Below, one piece after another: positions 32,933 to 41,348 of a stretch of 64,000 bases of DNA. Under the pieces are notes generated by a model. That model ran no database searches and was not told the origin of the DNA. It worked only from the letters and a program-made list of their open reading frames with translations. The stretch is from contig NZ_VNWP01000004.1 of the NCBI RefSeq assembly GCF_014224355.1, positions 1 to 64,000 of the forward strand, read 5' to 3'. The DNA is from Synechococcus sp. BSA11S (GTDB taxonomy: Bacteria > Cyanobacteriota > Cyanobacteriia > PCC-6307 > Cyanobiaceae). The stretch's first letter is position 1. Each line of letters starts with the position of its first letter. The position numbers and the translations under genes were made by a program.

Positions 32933-34086
32933 TGCAGGTGGGCAGAGTCCCTCTGCCCATAGGGTTGATGAGTCCGGCGGTTCGGTTGTCGATGGGCTGG
33001 GTTGGCGTTTCAATCGTGGTGCGCTGGCTGCTGGGCTGGGTCCTGGGCCTGCGCTTTCCCGTGCTCCCCGCCGGCTCCCCGGTGGACCCGCCCACCGTGT
33101 CGGTGATGATCCCCGCCCGCAACGAGGAGTCCACCCTTCCGCATCTGCTGGATGGTCTCGCCCGACAGAGCCTCAGGCCCCTGGAGGTGATCGTGGTGGA
33201 TGACCACTCCACGGATCGCACCAACGCCATCGCCATCAAGCCCCGCAGCGGCCTCCCCGTGAGCGTGCGCGCTTCGCCATCGTTACCGCAGGGCTGGTGC
33301 GGCAAGACCTGGGCGCTGCACAACGGTGTCCTGGCCAGTCGTGGTGAGCTGCTGGTGTTTCTCGACGCCGACACCGAACCCGGACCTGAGTTCCTCGAGC
33401 GTCTGGTGGCGGTTCATCAGCAGCTCGGTGGACTGGTGACGGTCCAGCCTTACCACCGCACCGAGAAGCCCTATGAGCAGCTCTCGCTGCTGTTCAACCT
33501 GGTGGGGCTGATGGCCGTTCCCCTGGGAGCGGGCTGTGGGGTGGCCTTCGGGCCTGCGATGGCCACCAGCCGCGTCGATTACGAGCGCAGCGGCGGTCAC
33601 GCGGCCGTCGCCGGCAAGGTGGTCGAAGACTGGTTTCTGGCCCATGCCTATGAACAGGTGGATCTGCCGGTGAGTGCGTTCCTCGGCCATGGCCAGATCG
33701 CCTACCGCATGTATCCGGGTGGTCTTGGCGACATGGTGGTGGGGTTCAACAAGAATTTCGCCACGGCCGCCGGTGAAGTGCGCTGGAGCTGGATGCTGGC
33801 GGTGGTGCTCTGGCTCTCCGGGCTGTTCTGGGCCGCCTGGTGCCTGCCTGCCTCCCTGCTGGGCTGGCCACTGGTGGGTGATCAGGCCGTGCTCAGCAAC
33901 GCTCTGGTCTACGGGGCCTATGTGCTCCAGCTGCTGGTGATCACCCGACTGATCGGACGCTTCTCCTGGATCAATCTGCTCTTTCCAGTCCCTGTCCTGT
34001 TTTTCCTCGGGGTGTTTCTGCAGGCGATCGTCAACCTCGAGCGGGGCGAGGTGCGCTGGAAGGGTCGCACATTCAGCACACGCTGA
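32929..34086 (+). CDS. Membrane glycosyltransferase family 2, CrtQ/HpnB-like
   Basis: A 385-residue protein starting GTG-ATG at 32929/32932. An N-terminal membrane helix (VGVSIVVRWLLGWVLGLRF) precedes the GT-A domain: VSVMIPARNEESTLPHLLDG, VIVVDDHSTDRT, LPQGWCGKTWALHNGV, LVFLDADTEPG (D-x-D), and the late EDWFLAHAY acid pair. Three or four C-terminal membrane helices follow. The W-x-GK-x-WA-x-x-x-G motif and C-terminal helices match CrtQ (glycosylation of diaponeurosporenoate) and hopanoid-associated HpnB. It transfers a sugar to a lipid-like acceptor at the membrane. One base overlaps the next gene. Confidence 0.78.
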   Translation: MMQVGRVPLPIGLMSPAVRLSMGWVGVSIVVRWLLGWVLGLRFPVLPAGSPVDPPTVSVMIPARNEESTLPHLLDGLARQSLRPLEVIVVDDHSTDRTNAIAIKPRSGLPVSVRASPSLPQGWCGKTWALHNGVLASRGELLVFLDADTEPGPEFLERLVAVHQQLGGLVTVQPYHRTEKPYEQLSLLFNLVGLMAVPLGAGCGVAFGPAMATSRVDYERSGGHAAVAGKVVEDWFLAHAYEQVDLPVSAFLGHGQIAYRMYPGGLGDMVVGFNKNFATAAGEVRWSWMLAVVLWLSGLFWAAWCLPASLLGWPLVGDQAVLSNALVYGAYVLQLLVITRLIGRFSWINLLFPVPVLFFLGVFLQAIVNLERGEVRWKGRTFSTR

Positions 34087-34589
34087 TGGGAACACTCAGA
34101 GGGTGGGGTGCGGTGGCTGCCTCGGTCAGCCTGTGGCTGCTGTGGTCAATCGTGATCGGGTCGCTCGCCAATCAGCTGCCGGATCGGCTGCTTGGCTGGC
34201 GTGATCCCTGTCAGCCTGACCACCAGAGTGCGGTCCCTCTGCGGATCTACGAACGCTGGCTGGGGATCCGGATCTGGAAGCCCTGGATTCCTGATGCCGG
34301 CGATGCCCTGCCGGGGGGCGTCAGCAAGGCGAGCCTGGCCCGCAGGGACCCGTTGGCCCTGCAACGGCTGAGCCTGGAGACCCGTCGGGCGGAGCTGGTG
34401 CACTGGGCGCTCTGGCCCGCCTGGATGGTCACGGTTCTGTGGCTGCCACCGTCTGGGGTGCTGATCAATCTGGTCTTCGCGACCCTGTTCAACCTCCCGT
34501 GCCTGCTGCTGCAGCGCTACAACCGCCTGCGCCTGGGCAGGACTCTGAGGAGGCTCTCGAGCAAGCCCCTCTCCAGCCGGCAGCGATGA
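34086..34589 (+). CDS. CrtO-like glycosyl-carotenoid acyltransferase
   Basis: A 167-residue membrane protein whose ATG overlaps the GT stop (CTGATG). It has helices at LWLLWSIVIGSLANQLPDRL and LWPAWMVTVLWLPPSGVLIN. The middle carries the family pattern of glycosyl-4,4'-diaponeurosporenoate acyltransferase: YERWLGIRIWKPWIPDAGDA and LSLETRRAELVHW (E-T-x-R-x-E-L-x-H). In Staphylococcus, CrtQ then CrtO make the glycosylated and acylated carotenoid staphyloxanthin. The same gene pair here suggests an acylated glycosyl lipid or xanthophyll. The acceptor in this organism is unknown. Confidence 0.7.
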   Translation: MGTLRGWGAVAASVSLWLLWSIVIGSLANQLPDRLLGWRDPCQPDHQSAVPLRIYERWLGIRIWKPWIPDAGDALPGGVSKASLARRDPLALQRLSLETRRAELVHWALWPAWMVTVLWLPPSGVLINLVFATLFNLPCLLLQRYNRLRLGRTLRRLSSKPLSSRQR

Positions 34590-34612
34590 GAAAGGCACGA
34601 CAGCGGCATCCC

Positions 34613-36811
34613 TCAGGGGCAGACGAGCCCGGCCTCCAGCTCCAGCGCCACCGCCAGGCCCTCGTCTTCCACATGCCTGGCCAGCACCAGCCGGTGCAGG
34701 CCAGCTTCGGTCACAAAGCCATCCTGGGCCGGATCGAACCTGGCGCAGACCCGCAGGGGGACGGCCAGGGTGATGCGCCGTGCTTCTCCGGCTCCCAGGA
34801 GCAGGCGCTGAAAGGCCACAAGGTTTCGAGCCGGACGCTCGACCTCCCGAGCGGGTGGTTCCAGGTACAGCTGCACCACCTCGGCCGCCTCCACCTGGCC
34901 TGTGTTGGTGACGGTGACGCTCGCTCGCAGCTGATCCATCTGCCTATCCGCGCGCTGGAGCTCGGCTGTCAGGTCGGAGGCCGTGAAGCGGCTGTAGGAG
35001 AGCCCGAAGCCGAACGGAAACGCCGCCGGATGGCCGTCACGCTGCAGGCGCCTGTAGCCATGCCAGAGGTCGTAGACGACCCGCCTCGCCCGGGGTTCGA
35101 AGGGCGGCAGGTGGGTGGCCTGGGTGGGCACGGAGAAGGGGAGCCGGCCGGAGGGCGACACCTTCCCGAACAGCACATCGGCCAGGGCCGCCCCCCCTTG
35201 CTCGCCCGGGTACCAGAGCAGCAGCAGGCCAGGAACCAGCTGCCGCCATTCCTCCATGAGCATGGCGCCACCGCCCATCAGCACCACCACGGTGCGTGGA
35301 TTGGCGGTGGCGACCTGGCGAATCAGGGCCACCTGATCCGCGGGCAGGCTCAGGTCGGTGCGATCACCGGCGGCAAAGTCGCCACCCTGGCGGGCTGAGC
35401 CGAAGCTGGTGATCCAGGCGAGCAGGTCGGCCACCGGACGCCACAGCGGCATCAGCCGGCGCCGCCCCAGCAGGCGCAGCATCCAGGCGGGCGGAGGAAC
35501 CAGGCGCAGGATCGGGGCGATGTCCCCCGGGTGGATGTGCTCCCCCTCCAGGCGCCAGTCCAGACCGGCCACCACCACAGCGGCGTCGCACCGCGCCGCC
35601 AGCTCCGCTGCTTCTGGGGGGTTGCTGCCGCTGGCCTGCTCGATTCGCAGCTCAGGAGCCGCTGCCCGCAAGCCATCCAACGGCGTCACCACTGTTCCGG
35701 GCAGTGGCCTGGTGTCTGAGGATCCCCGATCCCCCAGATTCGCGACCGAAGCCAGTCGGCCGATCACGGCCAGCGAGGTCAGGCCGGTGAAGGGCAGCAG
35801 CTGCCCCTCGTTGCGCAGCAGCACGATCGAGCTGGTGGCCGCCTCGCGGGCCAGGGCCAGGTGCTGCTCGCAGGAGCGCCGCGAGGCGGGGTAGGCCCCT
35901 GGGGGCACGCCCAGCTGCACCTGCAGCAGCCTCAGCACGGCCTCGTCGACGCAGCGCATCGGTACCCGGCCGTCGGCCACGGCCTCGGGCAGGCAGCCTG
36001 CGAAGACCATTCGGAAGGGCATTTCCAGGTCCTGGCCGGCCAGCAGGGCGGCGACGCCATCTCGCACCCCGAAGATGAAATCGCTGACCACGAAGCCTGT
36101 GAATCCCCAGCGCTCCTTGAGGATCCGCCGCAGCAGCTGCGGGTGCTGGCCGCACCAGAGGCCGTTGACCTGGTTGTAGGCGCTCATCATCGAGCCGGCG
36201 CCGGCCTCCACGCAGTTGCGGAAATGGGGGAGATAGAGCTCGTGCAGCACCCGCTCGCTGACCTGCACGTCGACCAGGAACCGGGAGCTGTCGATTGAAT
36301 TGAGAGCGAGGTGCTTGACGCAGGCCACGGCATGGCGCTCCAGCCCCCGGGTCATGGCGGCGCCCATGGCGCCCACATGCACCGGGTCCTCCCCGTAGGT
36401 CTCCTGAGCCCTGCCCCAGCCGGGGTGGCGGAGGAGGTTGATGCACACGCCGGCCACCCAGTTGGCGCCGAAGGATCTGGCCTCGCGAGCGATGGCCTCC
36501 CCGATGCGTTCCTCCAGATCGGGATCCCAGCAGGCACCCCGGGCCATCGGCACCGGGAAGGTGGTGGCTCCACCTTCAAGCACCACGCCACGTGGGCCGT
36601 CGACGAACTGAAGTCCCGACAGGCCCAGACGTGGCACCTGCCCCGCCGGCCAGGGATGGCGGTGGGAGGCCTGATCGAGGGCGATATCCGCCATGCCGGA
36701 CCAGAACGGGGTGTCACCGTCGAGCAGCGCCAGCTTCTCGGCCGTGGTGAGCTCCGCCAGCAGCTCCAGGGCCTGGGCTTTGATCGAACCTCCGGGGTCG
36801 TTCATGGTCAC
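34613..36811 (-). CDS. Glycoside hydrolase family 3 beta-glucosidase
   Basis: A 732-residue cytoplasmic GH3 enzyme. N-terminal domain: LQFVDGPRGVV, FPVPMARGACWDPDLEERIG, GRAQETYGEDPVHVG, ACVKHLALNS and FTGFVVSDFIFGVRDG (S-D-x, catalytic Asp). The second domain has SIVLLRNEGQLLPF, VVVLMGGGAMLMEEW and LLLWYPGEQGGAALADVLFG. A fibronectin-III-like C-terminal domain follows (FPFGFGLSYSRF, VTVTNTGQVEAAEVVQLYLE). It would hydrolyse beta-linked glucosides or oligosaccharides. No signal peptide. It is convergent with the CrtO-like gene and sits beside a decayed IS, so it may be acquired. Confidence 0.88.
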   Translation of the reverse strand: MTMNDPGGSIKAQALELLAELTTAEKLALLDGDTPFWSGMADIALDQASHRHPWPAGQVPRLGLSGLQFVDGPRGVVLEGGATTFPVPMARGACWDPDLEERIGEAIAREARSFGANWVAGVCINLLRHPGWGRAQETYGEDPVHVGAMGAAMTRGLERHAVACVKHLALNSIDSSRFLVDVQVSERVLHELYLPHFRNCVEAGAGSMMSAYNQVNGLWCGQHPQLLRRILKERWGFTGFVVSDFIFGVRDGVAALLAGQDLEMPFRMVFAGCLPEAVADGRVPMRCVDEAVLRLLQVQLGVPPGAYPASRRSCEQHLALAREAATSSIVLLRNEGQLLPFTGLTSLAVIGRLASVANLGDRGSSDTRPLPGTVVTPLDGLRAAAPELRIEQASGSNPPEAAELAARCDAAVVVAGLDWRLEGEHIHPGDIAPILRLVPPPAWMLRLLGRRRLMPLWRPVADLLAWITSFGSARQGGDFAAGDRTDLSLPADQVALIRQVATANPRTVVVLMGGGAMLMEEWRQLVPGLLLLWYPGEQGGAALADVLFGKVSPSGRLPFSVPTQATHLPPFEPRARRVVYDLWHGYRRLQRDGHPAAFPFGFGLSYSRFTASDLTAELQRADRQMDQLRASVTVTNTGQVEAAEVVQLYLEPPAREVERPARNLVAFQRLLLGAGEARRITLAVPLRVCARFDPAQDGFVTEAGLHRLVLARHVEDEGLAVALELEAGLVCP

Positions 36812-36949
36812 TCCCCTTGAGGCCCCTGCTCAATGGTCCTATCCAAACAGGTGCCAGATCACCGCAGAGGACAGAACACCCTCCCCCCCTGCGTCAGGAA
36901 AGAAGGCCGCTCGGTCTGACCCATCCACCAGGGGGCCAAACCGAGGACC

Positions 36950-38289
36950 ATGAAACCGATCTATGACCAGGCCATGCGGGCCGAGATCCGCGATCGCATG
37001 AGCCCGCCCAACCGGGGGAGCGTGGCGGAGATTGCCCGCTCCACCGGGATCACCACCCAGACCCTCTACAACTGGCGCAGGCAGTGGCAGAACGAGGGGC
37101 AGCTGGTGCCGGCCACCAGCTGCCGCCTGAGCAGTGGGGCGCATCGGACAAGCTGGCCGCAGAAAGAAAAAGCTCTTTCGGAGGCGGCAACATTGCTGTA
37201 GCGGAACGCTTCCGCGAAGCGGTTGCTCTCAAAAAAAATCGATCAGCTTTGGCTGCGAGAAGAGGAGTCCTGATTCCGCCAGAGCAGAGAAATAAAGCCA
37301 TGGACTTTCTCTATGAAGGCCTCCATGCAGGAGCTTCCATCAAGGCTGTTGTAGATCTGATCGGCACCTGTTCACGCACTCTGCGGCGCTGGGGGCTTGA
37401 TATCAGCGACCAGGGATTCAGGGTGGATCGCCGCAAGGGTGCCCCATGTGAAGTGGCTCACAGATTCACGGCGTAAGATCGTAGCCATTCTTGCTGAGGA
37501 GAGAGTGGATGTGGGTTCAGAGTCGACGATCTATCGCATCATGCGGCAGGAAGGCCTTCTGAATCATCGTGGCAGGGCCCGATCTCCCCGCGAGCCAAGG
37601 CCAGTCCCGGTGCTGGAGGCAACAGGCATCCATCAAGTGCTGGCATGGGATATCACTCTGTTGCCTGGCCCGGCGAAAGGTCAGTTCTTCTACCTTTACA
37701 TGGTGCTGGATGTGTGGAGCCGCCGCATCCTTGGAGTGGAAGTGCACGAGCGGGAATGCAGCGAGCTGGCCAGCGCATTCTTTGATCGCGTCTGCCGCGA
37801 TGAAGGAATCAGCAAGGAGACTGCTGCGGTCGTTCACTCGGACAATGGCGCCCCCATGCGATCATTCACATTGGCTGCCAAGATGGCGGAGCTGGGTGTG
37901 TCACTCTCGTTCTCGAGGCCGCGCGTGAGCAACGACAACGCCTATGCCGAATCGTGGTTCCGCACGATGTAGACGCAGTCTCGCCGAGCGGTTAATACCA
38001 CCAGAGTGATCCGCTCAGGCGATTCCGGGATCTGCTCTCGGTGAAAGCCTGGGTGGAAGGCTTTGTCGACTGGTACAACGCTGAGCACCGGCACAGCGGC
38101 ATCAAGTATGTGACGCCCAATCAGCGGCACTACGGCCAGGCGGATGCGATCTGCGCGATCCGTCAGCAGACCTACGAAGAGGCTCGGCAGAAGCATTCGC
38201 AGCGCTGGAGTCGTCACATCCGTGACTGGAGCCTGCCACGGGTTGTGAGCATCAACCATCCCCGTCCCCAGCAACCTGTCGCGGCTTGA
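36950..38289 (+). mobile_element. Decayed IS3-family element (orfA/orfB in several frames)
   Basis: Transposase pieces occur in order but in changing frames. orfA helix-turn-helix: NRGSVAEIARSTGITTQTLY, NWRRQW; then PPEQWGASDKLAA and KEKALSEAATLL in different frames. orfB starts with IPPEQR…LRRWGLD, then SRRKIVAILAEERV. Its DDE domain has VLAWDITLLPG, VVHSDNGAPM and SFSRPRVSNDNAYAESWFRT, then a TAG stop at 37970. The C-terminus VEGFVDWYNAEHRHSGI resumes to 38289. Lesions include at least two frameshifts, an internal deletion after DKLAA, an A-tract change near 37231-37238, the TAG and a small palindromic insertion. It cannot encode an active enzyme. Terminal repeats were not resolved. Confidence 0.85.
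37193..37227. repeat. 25-bp double palindrome inserted in the IS with a 5-bp target duplication
   Basis: TTGCT at 37193-37197 and again at 37223-37227 flank a 25-bp insert (37198-37222) that is absent from the reconstructed transposase frame. The insert holds two overlapping hairpins: GCGGAA-CGC-TTCCGC (37201-37215) and CGCTTC-CGC-GAAGCG (37207-37221). Joining the sequence across one TTGCT rebuilds …EAATLL-LKK…, the expected protein, apart from the adjacent A-tract. The insert brings an in-frame TAG. This looks like a transposed miniature element. Confidence 0.7.
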
Positions 38290-38567
38290 CCCTCAACAAT
38301 CCAGGCCCCCGTGGCTGTCCGAGGGCGCCCCTCTGTCAAGCGAACGGCAACAGCCGCGATCAGGGGCCGGACGTCCCAACCCCGACCAAAGATAGCCATG
38401 GATGACAACGACACCTCGGCCGCGGGGACACTGAACCTCAACCCGCAGGACACTCAATTTCGGTGCTCAGCTCAGCACCCCGAGCGGACAACTTCCCTGA
38501 TAGGTCCCGCGACCTGATCGACGTTTGAGGTGGGCGCTTTAATGGATCCACGCCTGGTCATGGATTC

Positions 38568-38873
38568 TTGAAAAGCCTTTTAGTCCTCATCAGCTGTTGT
38601 TTCACATCAATGGCAGTACCTGCCACCGCTCAGACTCAGGACTGCATTCAGCGTTCAGCGCAGCTTCTGAAGCAACTTGGCGCCAGTGCTGCCCGATCCA
38701 TCGATGCCATGGCTGAGAGGCAACGCCAGCAGCTTCGCTCCCAGGGTTGCGATCCTCAGACCACTGGGTTTGACATCGAGGTCGAAAGCATCAAATTGAA
38801 CCAGGACCTGGATTCAAGACCCAGGACGCAGGAGCCGTTCCGCTTCGACCAACTCATCAAGATTGATTATTAG
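38568..38873 (+). CDS. Small secreted protein of unknown function
   Basis: A 101-residue frame starting with TTG at 38568; no better ATG is available. The N-terminus (KSLLVLISCCFTSMAVPATA, cleavage after ATA-QT) is a signal peptide. The mature part is helical (QRSAQLLKQLGASAARSIDA, MAERQRQQLRSQ) with two Cys (QDCIQ and QGCDP), then a polar tail. No family recognised. It follows the IS region after a 280-base gap with no gene recognised. Confidence 0.45.
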   Translation: MKSLLVLISCCFTSMAVPATAQTQDCIQRSAQLLKQLGASAARSIDAMAERQRQQLRSQGCDPQTTGFDIEVESIKLNQDLDSRPRTQEPFRFDQLIKIDY

Positions 38874-38958
38874 TCGTTCATCCTTCATTTCCCTGCCCTG
38901 CAGAGCGGGACGGCCTTGGCCTGACGGTTGCTTGATGTCGTCGTGATGAGCGCCGTCG

Positions 38959-39153
38959 TCAACGTTGTAGCAGCCAGCGCAGCAGCGACAGCGCAATGAT
39001 CAGGCCGACTCCGGTGTTCCAGATCAAGGACGATCGATTGGACAGGTGCTGGAGCCTGGGCGGCAGAAGTTCTCCCCAGCGCTCCAGCACCCCGGTGGCG
39101 ACCAGCAGCAGCGCGATCGGGATGCCGATGGCCAGTACCAGATCCCACGCCAT
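38959..39153 (-). CDS. Small two-helix membrane protein
   Basis: A 64-residue frame with two hydrophobic segments (LVLAIGIPIALLLVATGVLE and WNTGVGLIIALSLLRWLL) separated by a polar loop (RWGELLPPRLQHLSNRSSLI). No family recognised. Probably a hypothetical membrane protein; the stop is followed by a T-poor region without a clear terminator. Confidence 0.5.
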   Translation of the reverse strand: MAWDLVLAIGIPIALLLVATGVLERWGELLPPRLQHLSNRSSLIWNTGVGLIIALSLLRWLLQR

Positions 39154-39237
39154 GGCCGATCACGCTATGGGGTACTCGCCGTACCCAAGGTCTTCAAGGC
39201 TGCTGCAGACACTGTCTTCTGACAACCCTGGCAAGGC

Positions 39238-39516
39238 TCACAAAGATCTGCCGGGCTGGCTTTCGCTTCTCCTGTTGTGGCGATGGCGGCCGAGCGGTTC
39301 GATCCAGTGTTCACGGATGACGTCATTGTGCAGTTTGGCCAGGGGCAAACGGCAGCCGAGCTGGATTTTTCCCTGATCGATCAGACGGCCGAGTCGCAGG
39401 GCTGTGGCCTCCTCGACCCGAGAAAAACAGGGCTGCTGCGCCACCACCCAGTCGAGCTCGAGGGGGGTGATCACGCCGCTGGAGAGGGACTCGATGAACA
39501 GCTCTCCGACCGTCAT
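39238..39516 (-). CDS. Small conserved-looking protein of unknown function
   Basis: The frame is open from 39543; the ATG at 39516 gives MTVGELFIESLSSGVITPLE and is the more likely start. It continues DWVVAQQPCFSRVEEATALRLG and RLIDQGKIQLGCRLP, a helical unit resembling short cyanobacterial hypothetical proteins I have seen, then a basic tail (HRHNRRSESQPGRSL). Cytoplasmic. Role unknown. Confidence 0.55.
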   Translation of the reverse strand: MTVGELFIESLSSGVITPLELDWVVAQQPCFSRVEEATALRLGRLIDQGKIQLGCRLPLAKLHNDVIREHWIEPLGRHRHNRRSESQPGRSL

Positions 39517-39652
39517 GGAAACATTGCGGAATGTAACCATCATGGCTCGTCAGCGTCCGCTCCGTGGACAGACCCCCTGCGGCGTCACGAGAGGGGCTCC
39601 TCACATTTCTTAATCCGGCGAGCCATGCTGGGGTGGATCCGCTCTCCAAGCC

Positions 39653-39754
39653 ATGACCACTCTCAACTTGCTCGAAGTGTTTCTGGGCTTCCTGTGCGCA
39701 TGCGTGGCGCTCTGGACCTACAGCCTCTCCAGGCCTACCAACCCGCAGAACTAA
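39653..39754 (+). CDS. 33-residue single-helix membrane peptide
   Basis: A short frame, ATG at 39653 and TAA at 39752-39754, encoding MTTLNLLEVFLGFLCACVAL then WTYSLSRPTNPQN. It has one hydrophobic helix of about 18 residues and a short polar C-terminus, the format of photosystem or cytochrome b6f small subunits. It does not match PetN, PetM, PsbM, PsbT, Psb30 or PsaM as I remember them. No strong Shine-Dalgarno. It stands 78 bases before the DoxX gene. Confidence 0.4.
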   Translation: MTTLNLLEVFLGFLCACVALWTYSLSRPTNPQN

Positions 39755-39831
39755 GAGCCTCGGGCGGTCCGGCCGCAGCCATCACCGCCGTTCTGATCTC
39801 TCCCCCACTCCCTGTCTCCGTTCCAGATCCG

Positions 39832-40371
39832 ATGTCCAGCTTCCTGAGCCGTTACTTTCTCAAACACGACGTCTTTACCAGCGCCGGCCTTCTCATCCTG
39901 CGCCTGGCGATTGGCACGATGATGATTCACCACGGCCAGGAGAAGCTGGCCAATCCTGAAAGCTTCGCTTCCGCCTATCTGGTGCCGTTGCATCTGCCAT
40001 TTCCGCTCGTGATGGCTCATCTGGCCGGTCTTTGCGAAATCTTCGGTTCCTGGTTTGTGATCCTTGGATTTCTCACTCCGATCGGCGCGCTGGCCCTGGT
40101 TGGAACGATGGCTGTGGCTGGCTATCACCACATCCTGACCAGCGGATTCAACATCTATCTGCTCGAGCTTGTGGTGCTCTATCTCGGGGGAAGCCTGGCG
40201 ATTCTGCTCAACGGCCCCGGTCGCATCTCCATTGATGCTGGAATCGTCTCCGGCCTGTCAGCCGTCGATGACACCTCCCCAGAACGCCCCGTTGGCATCT
40301 ACGGAGAACCTGCTTCGGTGGTGGTGGGAGCGCAGATCAGCGCAGCCCTGACCAATCGCGGCCGTCACTGA
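39832..40371 (+). CDS. DoxX-family membrane protein
   Basis: A 179-residue protein started at MSSFLSRYFLKHDVF (39832); the frame is open further upstream, but that part shadows other genes. Four helices with the DoxX signature: GLLILRLAIGTMMIHHGQEK, LAGLCEIFGSWFVILGFLTP, IGALALVGTMAVAGYHHILT and LLELVVLYLGGSLAILLNGPG. The G-R-I-S-I-D end is typical. DoxX relatives act as small quinone- or thiosulfate-linked redox membrane proteins, and the substrate here is unknown. An extended C-terminal tail of about 45 residues is not family-typical. Confidence 0.8.
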   Translation: MSSFLSRYFLKHDVFTSAGLLILRLAIGTMMIHHGQEKLANPESFASAYLVPLHLPFPLVMAHLAGLCEIFGSWFVILGFLTPIGALALVGTMAVAGYHHILTSGFNIYLLELVVLYLGGSLAILLNGPGRISIDAGIVSGLSAVDDTSPERPVGIYGEPASVVVGAQISAALTNRGRH

Positions 40372-40386
40372 GGGCGCACAGTCCGA

Positions 40387-40839
40387 TCAGCTGCCGATCC
40401 AGTGGACGCTCAACTGGCGGCGGTGGGGGCGGCTGCGATGTTCCCACAGGTAAACCGCCTGCCAGCGTCCCAGCAGCAACCTGCCCTCTTCGAAGCTGAG
40501 GCTGAGGTTCGTGGCCGTCAGGGCGGTGCGGACATGGGCCGGCATGTCATCCGGACCTTCGTCGTCGTGGGCCCAGGCCCGCAGAGGACCCTCCCCACTG
40601 ATCGGACGGACTCCCTCCTGGGGCACCAGAGCGCGGAGGTAGGCCGCCAGATCCTGCAGCACCCGGGGGTCGGCATTTTCGTTGATGGTCAGGCTGCAGC
40701 TGGTGTGGAGGACTGTCAGGTGGAGCACGCCCAGCCGCAGTCCAGTGGCAGCAAGGCTTGCCTCCAGCTGCCCCGTCAGATCGTGAAATTCCTCGCCGGT
40801 GGTGGTGAGCTCAAGCCGGTCCAGGTGCTGGCGCAACAT
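40387..40839 (-). CDS. YjbQ-family protein
   Basis: A 150-residue protein from the ATG at 40839 (MLRQHLDRLELTTTGEEFHD). Family motifs: HLTVLHTSCSLTINENADPR, VLQDLAAYLRALVP, DDMPAHVRTALTATNLSLSF and LLLGRWQAVYLWEHR, then RQLSVHWIG. YjbQ/UPF0047 proteins form trimers with clustered His residues and show weak thiamine-phosphate synthase activity in vivo. Cytoplasmic. Convergent with DoxX with a 15-base gap. Confidence 0.88.
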   Translation of the reverse strand: MLRQHLDRLELTTTGEEFHDLTGQLEASLAATGLRLGVLHLTVLHTSCSLTINENADPRVLQDLAAYLRALVPQEGVRPISGEGPLRAWAHDDEGPDDMPAHVRTALTATNLSLSFEEGRLLLGRWQAVYLWEHRSRPHRRQLSVHWIGS

Positions 40840-41023
40840 CGGGGGAGGATGGGTTGGAAACGGCGGGAAACGGGACAGGCGCAGCTTCCGGTTGTCGACC
40901 AAAGCTTGGCCGTCACCCATCGCTTGCGCCCGAGTCGCGTCTTGTTGCAGAGCCGCACGCCTGCTGGGCTCATGGGCATGCTTCCCAAACTTAGGCTCAT
41001 GACACGTCCTGCAACCCCCAGCA

Positions 41024-41335
41024 ATGCCTTCTGCTGCGCCTACCCCCCACGCTCCTCGCGTACGGATCGCGGGGCGGAGCGGTGGGACCAGCCGCTGGTG
41101 GCTGTGGTTGCTGAGCCTGGCCATCCCCCTGGCCATCGGGGGCTTCGTGGCGGCTGCCCAGGCTCAGAAGGTGGTGCCCAAACTCAAGAGCATGTGTCCA
41201 CTGGGTTACGTGGATCTGTTCAACGGGAAATGCAGCACTCTTGGTGCAACCACCTACACCGTCACTCCCACCAAAGGGGATGCCTGCCCCTCCGGCTGGA
41301 TGAACGTGGGAGGTGGCTACTGCCGGCGCCAATGA
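41024..41335 (+). CDS. Secreted Cys-rich protein with two CPxG repeats
   Basis: A 103-residue protein with a signal/anchor at about residues 25-47 (WWLWLLSLAIPLAIGGFVAA). The mature part carries two similar motifs, CPLGYVDLFNGKC and CPSGWMNVGGGYC, i.e. C-P-x-G-[YW]-[VM]-x5-6-C, which likely form small disulfide loops. It ends CRRQ. No known domain assigned, but it has the look of a small exported structural protein. It is a single gene divergent from yjbQ. Confidence 0.6.
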   Translation: MPSAAPTPHAPRVRIAGRSGGTSRWWLWLLSLAIPLAIGGFVAAAQAQKVVPKLKSMCPLGYVDLFNGKCSTLGATTYTVTPTKGDACPSGWMNVGGGYCRRQ

Positions 41336-41348
41336 CCCCTCTCGGTGC

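Noticed and set aside
37084-37476. Programmed -1 frameshift between orfA and orfB of the IS
   Set aside because: An A8 tract at 37231-37238 could look like a slippery site, but the surrounding lesions (stop in palindrome, nonsense in DDE, deletion) show decay rather than programming.
38462-38479. Hairpin GGTGCT-CAGCTC-AGCACC after the IS
   Set aside because: No T-run and no gene end near it, so a terminator is not supported; could be chance.
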